NCBI RefSeq assembly: GCF_014201315.1 | Contig: NZ_JACHDY010000006.1 | Location: 124,001-188,000, forward strand | Length of the DNA: 64,000 bases | From: Edaphobacter lichenicola | GTDB lineage: Bacteria; Acidobacteriota; Terriglobia; Terriglobales; Acidobacteriaceae | Direction: 5' to 3' | Shown: positions 16,259 through 24,536 of the stretch, one piece after another | How positions within the stretch are numbered: position 1 is the first letter of the stretch | How the letters are laid out: each line of letters begins with the position of its first letter | The notes under the pieces: model-generated | Seen by the model: only the letters and a program-made list of their open reading frames with translations | What the model was told of the DNA's origin: nothing | The model's database searches: none | Translations under genes and position numbers: made by a program

Positions 16259-17104
16259 ATGTCCGCGACACACCTCATCTACGCCATGCTCACTCACCGC
16301 GGCCGCGTCCGTAAGGGCAATGAAGATACCTGCGCCGCGGCGCCGGAGATCGGCGCGTTTGTCGTCTGCGACGGCATGGGCGGAGCGGCCGCCGGAGAGG
16401 TTGCGAGCAATCTGGCTGCCGATACCTTCCTGGCGAATCTCTCTTCGCCGCGAGGTGGGCTCGAAGCAGCGTCGTTGACGCCGGAGGCGCGCATGAATGC
16501 CGCGATTCAGGCGGCCAATCATGCGGTCTATCAGCAGTCCCGCCAGTTGCGGCAGTACAACGGCATGGGCACGACCCTGGTCGCCCTGCTGCACACGCCG
16601 GTGGTCCAGGGGGAGAATGGCAAGGCTGCATCCACTCGCCGTGCGCCGGCCAGTCATCTGAACTCCCGCGTCACCGATCCTCCGACGCTCTGGCTGGGCC
16701 ACGTTGGCGACAGCCGCTGTTACCGCCAGCGTCGCGGCAAGCTGGAGCAACTCACCATCGATCATTCGCTGGTCGAGGAGCAGCTTCGCGCCGGGCAGAT
16801 CACGCTCGATCAGGCGGCGCACTCGCCCATGCGCAACCTCATCACGCGCGCCATCGGTTCGCAGGCTACAGTGCAGCCCGAGATTCAAAGCCATCGTCCG
16901 CAGGCGAACGACGTGTATTTGCTCGCCTCCGACGGTCTGACCCACGAGGTGAGCGACGAAGAGATCGCGGAGATTCTGACTGCGATCCCCAAGCCGCAGA
17001 CAATGGCCGCGCTCACCAGGGCGTGCGAAGAGTTGATTACGAGTGCTAATCGCAACGGCGGCAACGACAACATCACCGTGCTGCTGGTCGCCGTCGCTCC
17101 CTAG
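16259..17104 (+). CDS. PP2C-family serine/threonine protein phosphatase
   Basis: The 281-residue metal-dependent phosphatase starts at the ATG at 16259. Its blocks are RKGNEDTC (first Asp region), VCDGMGGAAAGEVAS (D38, G39), LWLGHVGDSRCYRQR, THEVSDEEI preceded by LASDGL, and NGGNDNITVLLV with the last metal Asp. This is the Stp1/PrpC class, which reverses Hanks-type kinase phosphorylation. An insertion of about 25 residues (GENGKAASTRRAPASHLNS) lies before the GHVGDSR strand. No kinase gene lies next to it in the window. Confidence 0.92.
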   Translation: MSATHLIYAMLTHRGRVRKGNEDTCAAAPEIGAFVVCDGMGGAAAGEVASNLAADTFLANLSSPRGGLEAASLTPEARMNAAIQAANHAVYQQSRQLRQYNGMGTTLVALLHTPVVQGENGKAASTRRAPASHLNSRVTDPPTLWLGHVGDSRCYRQRRGKLEQLTIDHSLVEEQLRAGQITLDQAAHSPMRNLITRAIGSQATVQPEIQSHRPQANDVYLLASDGLTHEVSDEEIAEILTAIPKPQTMAALTRACEELITSANRNGGNDNITVLLVAVAP

Positions 17105-17185
17105 CTGCCGTAGTGGGTCAGTTTGGAATGAATGACTGAGGTTGCCGAAAGCCGACTTTGCGGGAGTGCCTCGGGTTCGTTGAAC

Positions 17186-17701
17186 TCAAACCCAGGCGAA
17201 TACGCACTGTCTCAGAATGCGTGGTGCAGTCCAAGCAGCGATGAACTCTTCTCTGGGGAGCAATTTGCCCTCAGCAAGTCGAAGCATTCCGCGACTCGTT
17301 CCGAGAATGATCGAGAAGTGACCAGACTCTGAAGGGGTGTCGTACAGGACGATGGGGATTTGTCGGCGTCTCCTCAATGTCAGCAGATCGGACAGATCGA
17401 TGGCGTTTTCCACCGGCACACCCAGACGCTTGAGCCGACGATAACCGCGCATCTCAAAGCTGCCAATATCGTTGTCGGGCTCCGTGTGAAAAGAAACTTG
17501 AAGACCCAACTCTTTGAGGCCTGCCGCCAGATGAACTGCGAATACGCCATAGCGCTTCGTATGGCGACATGCGGAGATAATCTGAGCCGTTGTGAAGCTT
17601 TTCCCAAAATAATTGAGCACAGACCACGCGGCGATAGGACCGCAGTGTCCATCCAAGTCCAAGAGTTCTTCTGGGGCCGTCCACCATTCAGGAAATTTCA
17701 T
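17186..17701 (-). CDS. C39-like (papain-fold) peptidase-related protein
   Basis: The 171-residue protein has a cysteine-protease-like start LDLDGHCGPIAAWSVLNYF (C20 on a helix) and a later SGHFSIILG with H128, the usual Cys/His arrangement of C39 and C39-like peptidases. The third residue, normally an Asp in a following aDP strand, is not evident (RLAEGKLLP). There is no signal peptide and no ABC transporter domain. It may be a cytosolic peptidase-like or papain-fold protein; the substrate is unknown. It is a single gene between phosphatase and dehydrogenase genes, opposite in strand to both. Confidence 0.65.
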   Translation of the reverse strand: MKFPEWWTAPEELLDLDGHCGPIAAWSVLNYFGKSFTTAQIISACRHTKRYGVFAVHLAAGLKELGLQVSFHTEPDNDIGSFEMRGYRRLKRLGVPVENAIDLSDLLTLRRRRQIPIVLYDTPSESGHFSIILGTSRGMLRLAEGKLLPREEFIAAWTAPRILRQCVFAWV

Positions 17702-17906
17702 CGTCGGTACTTATCGGGTCGCTGTAACGTGCTGATGCAAAGCTTACCAGCGATCCTCGGAGCACCCGATTCGAGGTGATCCCGCGAAACGGTGTTATAG
17801 GTAACTAGGTGGCCCCGGATTTCAAATTGACGCACTGCCTAGCTCCCCTCTGATTCCGCGCATCCCTCTCGAACTGCTACACTGCGAAGTCGTCTGAAAC
17901 TCCTTT

Positions 17907-18785
17907 ATGCCTGATTTGAAGACCACTGAGACTACCAAGACCATTGCAATCCTCGGCGCCGGCACCATGGGCAACGGCATCGCGCACGTCTGCGCCCGCT
18001 CCGGCTTCAACGTGATCCTCTACGATCTGCAGCAGCCGTTTCTCGATCGCGGACTCGCCACCATCGAGAAGAATCTTGCTCGCGAAGTAACGAAGAACAA
18101 GCTGACCCAGCAGCAGGCCGATGAGGCACGAGCGCGTATTACTCCGACTCTCGACCGCGAAGCTCTCGGCAGTTGCAGCTTTGCCATCGAAGCCGCGACG
18201 GAGAAGTTTGCAATCAAGTCGGAGATCTTTCGTGATCTCGACCGCATCCTTCCCGCTGGCGCCATCCTCGCGACCAACACCAGTTCCATCTCGATCACGA
18301 AGCTTGCCGCAGTGACGAAGCGCCCGGAACAGGTCATCGGGATGCACTTCTTCAACCCGGTGCCGGTGATGCAGCTGGTGGAGGTGATCCGCGGCCTTGC
18401 GACCTCGCAGGCTACCTTCGACGCCGTCCATGCGCTCTCGCTGCAGCTTGGCAAGACTCCGGTCGAGGTCAACGACGCGGCAGGATTCATCTCGAACCGC
18501 GTGCTGATGCCGCTGATCAACGAGGCGATCTACTCCGTGATGGAGGGCGTGGCTACGGCTGAGGCCGTCGATCAGGTCTTCGTGCTCGGCATGGCGCATC
18601 CGATGGGCCCGCTGACTCTCGCCGACTTCATCGGCCTCGATGTCTGCGCTGACATCATGCGCGTCCTCGCCGACGGCCTTGGCAGCCCGAAGTACAACCC
18701 CTGTCCGCTGCTGGTTCGCATGGTCGATGCAGGCTGGCTGGGCCGAAAATCAGGTCGCGGCTTCTACACCTATCCCACATCATGA
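17907..18785 (+). CDS. 3-hydroxyacyl-CoA (3-hydroxybutyryl-CoA) dehydrogenase
   Basis: The 292-residue enzyme has an N-terminal Rossmann domain (ILGAGTMGNGIAHVCARSG), the catalytic region NTSSISIT and GMHFFNPVPVMQLVEV, and a C-terminal helical domain with NDAAGFISNRVLMP and GPLTLADFIGLDVC ending GRKSGRGFYTY. It has the length of stand-alone Hbd/PaaH enzymes that oxidise (S)-3-hydroxyacyl-CoA with NAD+. A MaoC-like hydratase gene follows 85 bases downstream, so the pair may serve consecutive steps of acyl-CoA metabolism. The substrate chain length cannot be read. Confidence 0.93.
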   Translation: MPDLKTTETTKTIAILGAGTMGNGIAHVCARSGFNVILYDLQQPFLDRGLATIEKNLAREVTKNKLTQQQADEARARITPTLDREALGSCSFAIEAATEKFAIKSEIFRDLDRILPAGAILATNTSSISITKLAAVTKRPEQVIGMHFFNPVPVMQLVEVIRGLATSQATFDAVHALSLQLGKTPVEVNDAAGFISNRVLMPLINEAIYSVMEGVATAEAVDQVFVLGMAHPMGPLTLADFIGLDVCADIMRVLADGLGSPKYNPCPLLVRMVDAGWLGRKSGRGFYTYPTS

Positions 18786-18870
18786 GCAAGATCGGCGCTT
18801 GCGGCTCTACACTAATGAGACCAGCCGAAGCCTGAAGCAGGACGCAGCATCCAATGGAAGAGGAGAGACA

Positions 18871-19329
18871 ATGCCCAAGGAGTTTTACTACGAAGACTTT
18901 TACGTAGGCCAGAAGTTCAATTCGCTTGGCCAGGCCAAGGTGACTGCCGAAGAGATCAAAGAGTTTGGCAGCAAGTACGACCCGCAGCCCTTTCACCTCG
19001 ACGAGGCTGCCGGCGAAAACTCTTTCTTCAAGGGCCTCGCGGCCTCGGGCTGGCTCACCGCCGCTATCGTCATGCGCCTTCGCGTGCAGTCGATCACGGT
19101 TGCGGGCGGCATGATCGGCGCGGGCGTCGAAGAGATGCGCTGGACCGAGCCGGTCCGTCCGGGCGACTCGCTCCGCACTGAGATCGAGGTCGTCGGGGTA
19201 CGCCAATCCAACTCCCGCAAGGAGTTCGGTGTGGTCCGCACGCGCACGCTCGCCTTCAACCAGCGCGACGAAGTGGTGATGCGCTCGACCGTCAACTTCC
19301 TGGCTCCCGTCAGGCCCATCGGCAAGTAA
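18871..19329 (+). CDS. MaoC-family acyl dehydratase
   Basis: The 152-residue single hot-dog-fold domain contains the hydratase 2 motif KYDPQPFHLDEAAG (catalytic Asp and His near 37-42), then SGWLTAAIVMRL and a C-terminal strand VVMRSTVNFLAPVRP. It is probably an (R)-specific enoyl-CoA hydratase or related dehydratase. The open frame extends upstream, but the ATG at 18871 with AGGAGA 5-10 bases before it is the clear start. It probably forms an operon with the dehydrogenase upstream and the small gene at 19344. Confidence 0.88.
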   Translation: MPKEFYYEDFYVGQKFNSLGQAKVTAEEIKEFGSKYDPQPFHLDEAAGENSFFKGLAASGWLTAAIVMRLRVQSITVAGGMIGAGVEEMRWTEPVRPGDSLRTEIEVVGVRQSNSRKEFGVVRTRTLAFNQRDEVVMRSTVNFLAPVRPIGK

Positions 19330-19343
19330 AGAGGGAGCCTTCG

Positions 19344-19583
19344 ATGACCAGTGAGGATCTCGCTCTTCTCAAATCCAGTATCGACCTCGTCGTCACCCTT
19401 GAGATGGCTGACGGCGAGCGGTTCCTCGCTCAAATTCTCTTTGTCTTCGAGTCCGAGGATACCCCCGACGTCTTCTACCTGAAGGTCGAGCCTGGGCCCA
19501 ATGGCAACTTCGTTCCGCTGGGGAGTGGCGGCTATTCCACGCTGCTCTCGGACATCGCCGCGGTTCATCGTCTGGAGGATTGA
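19344..19583 (+). CDS. Small acidic protein of unknown function
   Basis: The 79-residue protein starts 14 bases after the MaoC-like gene, with a GAGGGA ribosome site. Its mixed alpha/beta-looking sequence (VVTLEMADGERFLAQILFVF, DVFYLKVEPGPNG, LSDIAAVHRLED) has few basic residues, no membrane segment and no cysteine. The even codon use and operon position support a real gene. I do not recognise it; the strand pattern suggests a small beta-barrel (SH3/Sm-like) fold. Confidence 0.68.
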   Translation: MTSEDLALLKSSIDLVVTLEMADGERFLAQILFVFESEDTPDVFYLKVEPGPNGNFVPLGSGGYSTLLSDIAAVHRLED

Positions 19584-19591
19584 GAGACTGT

Positions 19592-19766
19592 CCTGCCGGA
19601 CGGGCGCCCTACGCGGGTAGCGGTCACTTCGTGACGTGTATACCGCTTTGCGTGGCGCTCCCGTTGGTCGCAGACAGAATCTTGTGCCGACCAACGGGAG
19701 GACCACGCGAAGCTTTAAAAAGGCGTGCGAACGCCCGCCCTCCGCGCAGGAGGCCCGTCCGGCAGG
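19592..19766. repeat. Palindromic repeat element with 14-bp terminal inverted repeats
   Basis: The ends are perfect inverted copies: cctgccggacgggc (19592-19605) and gcccgtccggcagg (19753-19766). The complementarity continues inward with mismatches. The centre has a second perfect 13-bp pair, ctcccgttggtcg (19658-19670) and cgaccaacgggag (19688-19700), extended outward by gcgtgg/ccacgc. A small gtcac-ttc-gtgac hairpin lies at 19623-19635. The whole unit can fold as one long hairpin, like a MITE or BIME. No target duplication is evident. Confidence 0.82.
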
Positions 19767-19825
19767 GCGAACCAATCTGGTTACCCGGACGACATTCTCA
19801 CAACCAATCGGCGTATCCTAACGGG

Positions 19826-20896
19826 ATGATGCGTATGACAGTGCTCGCCTCCGGATCCAAAGGCAACAGCACCGTCATCGCCAGCTCCCGGACACGCGTT
19901 CTGGTCGATGCCGGCCTCTCCTGCCGCGAACTTCTGCGGCGTATGGCCGTCGCCGGGGAAGACCCCGCCAGGCTCGACGCTATCCTCGTCACGCATGAGC
20001 ATCAGGACCACATCGCAGGGCTTGCTGTCCTCGCGCGCCGCCTGAAGATCCCCGTCTTCTTCACCGAGCCGACCCACCGCGCCTGGGTTCGCATGCTGAC
20101 CCCGCGCACCACGATGACCTACGCCAAGTGGCTCGATCATGTGCAACGCGAGAAGGAAGCCCGCGCCACCGCTATTGCTGCGAGCACCCCGACTTGTATC
20201 CAGACTGCGGGCCTGGCCGCCCAGCTTGCCGCGCAGTCTGAGGCGATCGCCAGCGTCTCCGCCGAGGCTGCTGCTCTCAACCGCTCCGACGACTCCAACA
20301 TCACCCTTGAGTTGCCCGTCGACCCCGATGAGGAGGAGCTTTGCAGCCCCGAGCCCGCCGAACAAAAGGCAGAGCAGAAGGCAGATCCCACCCACCTTCC
20401 CGCAGTGGAGTACTTCCACGCCGGCACACGGTTTTCGATCGGTGACATCGACATTACCCCCTTCACCATTCCGCACGATGCGGCTGACCCTTGCGGGTTT
20501 GTGTTTGAGGCCGAGGGTATCCGCATGGCGCTGGCGACCGACCTTGGCTACATGCCGCCGAACGTCAAGGCTGCGCTCAAACGCATCGATGTGCTGCTGC
20601 TGGAGTCGAACCACGATCTCGAGATGCTGCGCGACGGCCCGTACCCCTGGTCAGTCAAGCAGCGCGTTCTCTCGCGCGTCGGCCATCTGTCCAACGACGC
20701 GACGGCTGAGTTTCTCGAGAAGGACTACGACGGAGGCGCATCGTGGATCGTCCTCGGACACCTCTCCGAGTCCAACAACGCTCCTGAGCTGGCGCGACTT
20801 TCAGCCGAACAGGCACTGGGTAACCAGCCTACGCTGCTCGGTAACCGGATTGTTCTGGCCGGGCAGTCTGTTCCGCTCGATCCGATCACGCTTTAG
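19826..20896 (+). CDS. MBL-fold metallohydrolase (YycJ/WalJ-like) with an internal insertion
   Basis: The 356-residue metallo-beta-lactamase-fold protein begins TVLASGSKGNSTVI and has the metal motif THEHQDHIAGL (near residue 57), PHDAADPCGFVF, LATDLGYM, LLLESNHD and LGHLSESNN, the order seen in YycJ/WalJ 5'-3' exonuclease-like proteins. Usual members are about 260 residues. Here about 70 low-complexity Ala/Glu-rich residues (roughly 105-190) are inserted before the second half of the fold. ATGs at 19826, 19829 and 19835 are possible starts. The frame is open through the palindromic repeat upstream, by chance. Confidence 0.87.
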   Translation: MMRMTVLASGSKGNSTVIASSRTRVLVDAGLSCRELLRRMAVAGEDPARLDAILVTHEHQDHIAGLAVLARRLKIPVFFTEPTHRAWVRMLTPRTTMTYAKWLDHVQREKEARATAIAASTPTCIQTAGLAAQLAAQSEAIASVSAEAAALNRSDDSNITLELPVDPDEEELCSPEPAEQKAEQKADPTHLPAVEYFHAGTRFSIGDIDITPFTIPHDAADPCGFVFEAEGIRMALATDLGYMPPNVKAALKRIDVLLLESNHDLEMLRDGPYPWSVKQRVLSRVGHLSNDATAEFLEKDYDGGASWIVLGHLSESNNAPELARLSAEQALGNQPTLLGNRIVLAGQSVPLDPITL

Positions 20897-20943
20897 TTCT
20901 GCATTTTCAGATGGTTAGTGAGGGTACTCTAACGGTTACGATT

Positions 20944-20987
20944 CGATGAATCCTTTCCTTTCATCGAGCTATCAAACAAGATAGAAT
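20944..20987 (+). promoter_or_regulatory. Candidate promoter with an inverted repeat
   Basis: A TAGAAT -10 box at 20982-20987 lies 15 bases before the ATG at 21003, leaving a very short leader without a ribosome site. The expected -35 region overlaps a 7-bp inverted repeat, cgatgaa (20944-20950) and ttcatcg (20960-20966), a possible operator. Confidence 0.42.
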
Positions 20988-21002
20988 GGTGACTATAAAC
21001 CG

Positions 21003-21494
21003 ATGAAAAAAACAGCGTTAGCATTTCCAGTGAACCGCAGAGCCTATAGCCGAGGTTGCATCGATCAGGTGGTGGGAGATATCCTCTCCGGTTGGCGCTA
21101 CGACATCTCGGGACTCTCTCCGGCCATGCGCACGGACTACGATCAGCATCTCTCCGATTGCAGCCACTGCCGTCGCCGCCAGCGCATCGCCCGCACCATT
21201 GATGTTCTCCTGATCAGCGTCAGCTCCCTTTCGATTGTTGCGTTTCTGCTCGCTGCCGTGGTCATTCACCGGGTTGAGGTTGTCACCCACATCAACACCG
21301 TTCGGGTCCATCTGAACCAGGCTCATGCGGTTGCCGTGTCGCTTGAGGCGGTCGCGATCGTCGGCCTTGTCTTCTCGACGCTCCTCTGGGTGCTGGTTGC
21401 CATTGCGACCCCGCTTCCCGGCTTTATCGGCGGCATCGTCCAGCAGCGGATTCCCGCTGATCTCCGCGACCGCTTTACCAAGGACGCCGCCTGA
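21003..21494 (+). CDS. Membrane protein with an HxxxCxxC (anti-sigma-like) zinc motif
   Basis: The 163-residue protein has a cytosolic N-terminal part containing HLSDCSHCRRRQR, the HxxxCxxC arrangement of ZAS/zf-HC2 anti-sigma factors. Two membrane helices (about 69-90 and 111-140) follow, then a short amphipathic C-terminus. No sigma factor gene lies next to it, so it may be a relative using the zinc motif otherwise. An earlier partner residue (His/Cys about 25 residues upstream, as in classical ZAS domains) is not obvious. The leader is very short. Confidence 0.7.
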   Translation: MKKTALAFPVNRRAYSRGCIDQVVGDILSGWRYDISGLSPAMRTDYDQHLSDCSHCRRRQRIARTIDVLLISVSSLSIVAFLLAAVVIHRVEVVTHINTVRVHLNQAHAVAVSLEAVAIVGLVFSTLLWVLVAIATPLPGFIGGIVQQRIPADLRDRFTKDAA

Positions 21495-21607
21495 ACAGAG
21501 TTTTGGGCTCTTCGTTAGCCGCCGCGCGGACCACATGCGGCGGCTTCTGATTACGGCGAACAATTCACCTCTGCCCCCCGCGGCATTTGATAGCGTAGTA
21601 GAACACA

Positions 21608-22438
21608 ATGTCCTTCCCCACCCCTGAAGGCGAAGTCCTGCCGCCGCACACCGACGGTATCCCCGCTCAGCCGATCCCCGACTACGAGCGCGAGGCCTCA
21701 CGCCCCAACTCCCGTGAGCGCGGCTGGAATATCTTCGCCACCCCCGGCACCTACATCCTGCTCGGCATCAACATCGCCGTCTTCTGCTACATGATCTTCC
21801 GCGGCGTCTCGCCCAGTAGCCCGACGCCTTATCAGCTGCTCTATTTTGGCGCGACCAGTCCGGAGCTGATCATGCACGGCCAGTGGTATCGCCTGCTTAC
21901 GGCCACCTTCGTTCATGTGGGCCTGCTGCATATCGCGACCAACATGTGGTGCCTGTGGAACCTTGGCCTGCTCGGCGAGCCGCTGCTTGGCCCTTTCGGC
22001 CTGATCGCGGTTTATGTGATTACCGGTGTCGCCGGCAACCTGCTTGGCCTTTGCTCCAGCGTTATCTTTCGCGACTACGGCTCGGTAGGCGCAGGAGCCT
22101 CGGGCGCGGTCTTCGGCATCGCAGGTATTCTGATCGTTCTGCTGTCGAACAAGAAGCTCCCCATTCCGGTGTTCGAGCTCAAACGCCTCCGTCGCTCCGT
22201 CATTCAGTTTGCGGTGTTGAACCTGATCATCGGCATCGGCGCGAACTTTACCAGCATCGTCCGCATCGACAACCACGCCCACATCGGCGGCTTTCTGAGC
22301 GGGTTGGCGCTAGGCGTTCCGCTGGTGCCGCGCATGACCTCCGGCCGCACCCGCTACCTCGCGCGGCAGAAACTCACCTTCGCCGGTGCCGCGTTTCTGC
22401 TCCTCCTCTTCGCGTACTTCATCACCAAGCTCAGGTAA
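21608..22438 (+). CDS. Rhomboid-family intramembrane serine protease
   Basis: The 276-residue protein has a cytosolic N-terminus of about 45 residues, then six or seven membrane helices. The catalytic serine is in GAGASGAVFGIAG (near residue 165) and the histidine in DNHAHIGGFLSG (near 225). The conserved helix-2 block HVGLLHIATNMWCLWNLG is present, with the asparagine that stabilises the oxyanion. This is a bacterial GlpG-like rhomboid cleaving membrane-anchored substrates; the substrate is unknown. An inverted repeat 18 bases downstream may end the transcript. Confidence 0.93.
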   Translation: MSFPTPEGEVLPPHTDGIPAQPIPDYEREASRPNSRERGWNIFATPGTYILLGINIAVFCYMIFRGVSPSSPTPYQLLYFGATSPELIMHGQWYRLLTATFVHVGLLHIATNMWCLWNLGLLGEPLLGPFGLIAVYVITGVAGNLLGLCSSVIFRDYGSVGAGASGAVFGIAGILIVLLSNKKLPIPVFELKRLRRSVIQFAVLNLIIGIGANFTSIVRIDNHAHIGGFLSGLALGVPLVPRMTSGRTRYLARQKLTFAGAAFLLLLFAYFITKLR

Positions 22439-22455
22439 GCGAGTTAGCTGGTCGC

Positions 22456-22480
22456 CAGTCAGCGGAGTTGTCGCTGACTG
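22456..22480. terminator. Possible transcript end after rhomboid gene
   Basis: A 9-bp inverted repeat, cagtcagcg (22456-22464) and cgctgactg (22472-22480), with a 7-base loop lies between the converging rhomboid and GAF genes. There is no T-run, so its strength is doubtful. Confidence 0.45.
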
Positions 22481-22522
22481 ACTTGCTGACCCGCCTTTGC
22501 GGCTGCATGCAGGACAGAGACG

Positions 22523-22999
22523 CTACCGCCTGGGCTCGGCCCAAAACGCTTCGAGCACACGGGCACACTCTTCGAGCAGCGCCTGCGCCTCTGCATCGAA
22601 GGCATTTAGGTGCTCGCTCTCCACATCCAGGGTCCCGATCACGCGATCGCCGTGGCCATGGGCAAGAACCGGAACGATAATCTCCGCCCGCGTGCTGTCG
22701 AACGTAGTCATGTAGCCCGAGTCATCGGCCACATTTCCGGCGTTGACCGTTCTTATTCCGGCAATCGCTCTCGCGGTGAGACCCTGCGTGATCGGAAAAG
22801 CGGGATGAGAGGGCGCAGAGTACCCACTCCACGCGATATTGACGACCAGTCCACGCTCGAAGTCGACATCATAGATCCCCACCCAACGCCAGGAGCCTTC
22901 CTTGCGAATGGCATCCGCGATTCTTTTCGCCCTGGTGGAGCGATCTGAGCCTTCAGCAGTGATGTTCCTGAGCGTATGCAGAAGTTCGCTATCCGGCAC
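22523..22999 (-). CDS. GAF-domain protein resembling free-methionine-sulfoxide reductase but without its cysteines
   Basis: The 158 residues form a single GAF domain: WRWVGIYDVDFERGLVVN, PITQGLTARAIAG, FDSTRAEIIVPVLAHG and VIGTLDVESEHLNAFD. Length and layout match MsrC/fRMsr. The catalytic cysteines of that enzyme, expected in GVCG and ACDxxSxSE-like positions, are replaced (GLTA, TFDSTRAE), and the only cysteine is near the C-terminus. It is therefore more likely a small-molecule sensor or a stand-alone GAF protein. The XRE regulator gene lies just upstream on the same strand. Confidence 0.82.
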   Translation of the reverse strand: MPDSELLHTLRNITAEGSDRSTRAKRIADAIRKEGSWRWVGIYDVDFERGLVVNIAWSGYSAPSHPAFPITQGLTARAIAGIRTVNAGNVADDSGYMTTFDSTRAEIIVPVLAHGHGDRVIGTLDVESEHLNAFDAEAQALLEECARVLEAFWAEPRR

Positions 23000-23041
23000 C
23001 AGTCGATCCCTCGGTCTGAGTAGAGTGAGACGAACCTCGTC

Positions 23042-23455
23042 CTAGCTGAGCGTCGTCTGGGCGAACTTCCGCACCATGGCCAGCAGCAGTCTCCGGTCGC
23101 TCTCCGACAAGTGCGCCGAGTAGCGCTGCACCTGGGTCAGAAACCGGATCTCCTCCTCGCCCAGGTTCAGCCCCGACATCTCCTTCGCCATCGTCTCTTC
23201 GGCAAAGAACTCCGAGAGCTGCAGGTCCAGCGCTCGCGCAATCTTCTGCAGTGTCTCGAGCGACGGCACCGTGTGCCCATTCTCCACACGCGAGAGATAA
23301 CAGCGCAACAGCCCGGTCCGCTTCTCGATGTCGCCCTGCGACATGCCTTTTTGCAGCCGATATCCGCGAATCGTAGAACCGATATTCATCGAGATGGAAA
23401 GAGCCTCAATCGACTCGTTCGCCAGATCAACAGGTATAGTTTGCATGTCAGCCAT
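23042..23455 (-). CDS. XRE-family transcriptional regulator
   Basis: The 137-residue protein has a Cro/C1 helix-turn-helix at about residues 22-77: IGSTIRGYRLQKGMSQGDIE followed by LRCYLSRVENGHTVPSLETL. A C-terminal helical segment (EEEIRFLTQVQRYSAHLSES) probably dimerises. No ligand domain is present. The ATG at 23455 is preferred; a TTG at 23491 would add 12 residues and another ATG at 23446 would remove three. No strong ribosome site distinguishes them. The target is unknown. Confidence 0.83.
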   Translation of the reverse strand: MADMQTIPVDLANESIEALSISMNIGSTIRGYRLQKGMSQGDIEKRTGLLRCYLSRVENGHTVPSLETLQKIARALDLQLSEFFAEETMAKEMSGLNLGEEEIRFLTQVQRYSAHLSESDRRLLLAMVRKFAQTTLS

Positions 23456-23675
23456 TAGCCACAAAGTAAACAGCCGCAACGAGTTGGTCAATGCCTATCT
23501 TTGGGGACCAAGGCAATTCTGAACCATCCCAGGTTCATCGAGAGGCAGTTACCGGCCAAACCCTGAAGCCTTACTTGAACTCCCCCCGAGTCTGGGAACC
23601 GCCCCCGGCATTACTGGATCGGTTACTAGCGCTGGAGTAACCCCGTCCTTGCTGCGGGGTGGTCTTTGTGGAGGG

Positions 23676-24467
23676 TCATCCCACTCCTCCCACCCACCGG
23701 TACACGCTGCACAGATCCTCCGGCGAGGCCACGTGGTCCGCCGCCGTGTCCTCCTCCGACATCTCCACCGTCCCGGTCCACAGAAGCCTGAAGCCGACGT
23801 GCGCCTCCAGCAACTCGCCAGCCTCGGGGTTGAAGTAGATGACGTCCAGCAGCCCTGGCCTGCCTGCAAACTCAGTCTCCAGCCGCTCAATCAGCCGCTC
23901 CACCACCGGAGCCGCGAACGGGTTGAAGAGATAGAGCAGGCACGGCCCCTCTGGAAACGAAAATTCGGTCGCGTCCTGATGGAGAATCCGCACCGGACAC
24001 ACCGCCCGCCCTGCGCCGGTCCACGCGGCCAGGTTCGACTCGGCGGTCTTGGCCAGTGATGCGTTCAACTCCACGCCGATCACCTGACGAAACGAGAACT
24101 CCGAGGCCATCATCATCGCGCGCCCCTTGCCGCAGCCCAGATCGACGAAGCTGTACTGAGAGATCGCGGCATGACTGGAGTCGGAGATCCAATCCTCGAC
24201 CACACGCCGAAACCGCGAAGGAGCCATGCCGTAGTAGGCGGTATTGAAGACGTCATTCTTATGGCCCGTGCGCAGGTCGCCACCGCCGATCAGCCCGCTC
24301 GTGTCGACGCCGTAGCGCTGATCGAACGGATGCAGCGGCGGCTTTTCCGCGCCCACAGCGCTGTCCTGTCGCTGCAGCCGCTCCAGCGCGATCCGCATCG
24401 TTCCCGCCAGTCCGCGTTGCGCCAGCGACCATCGCAGCTTCGACCATGCTGTGCCGAGTCTTGTCAT
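23676..24467 (-). CDS. Class I SAM-dependent methyltransferase
   Basis: The 263-residue protein has the SAM-binding motif I FVDLGCGKGRAMMMAS near the middle, motif II VIGVELNASL, QDATEF as motif III and LLYLFNPFAAPVVERLI as motif IV. An N-terminal extension of about 90 residues with LHPFDQRYGVDTSGLI precedes it; this version is frequent in Acidobacteria and Proteobacteria as an unassigned methyltransferase. The substrate is unknown. The GNAT gene lies 69 bases upstream on the same strand. Confidence 0.85.
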   Translation of the reverse strand: MTRLGTAWSKLRWSLAQRGLAGTMRIALERLQRQDSAVGAEKPPLHPFDQRYGVDTSGLIGGGDLRTGHKNDVFNTAYYGMAPSRFRRVVEDWISDSSHAAISQYSFVDLGCGKGRAMMMASEFSFRQVIGVELNASLAKTAESNLAAWTGAGRAVCPVRILHQDATEFSFPEGPCLLYLFNPFAAPVVERLIERLETEFAGRPGLLDVIYFNPEAGELLEAHVGFRLLWTGTVEMSEEDTAADHVASPEDLCSVYRWVGGVG

Positions 24468-24536
24468 TCGTCATCGTGTCTGCGTCAGGATCTCTGCGAA
24501 ACGAAGCGCCGCCGGCTTCTTCTCTTAGCAAGAAGT

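Noticed and set aside
18993..19775. Minus-strand frame running into the palindromic repeat
   Set aside because: It crosses the MaoC-like gene and ends in repeat sequence; composition is not protein-like.
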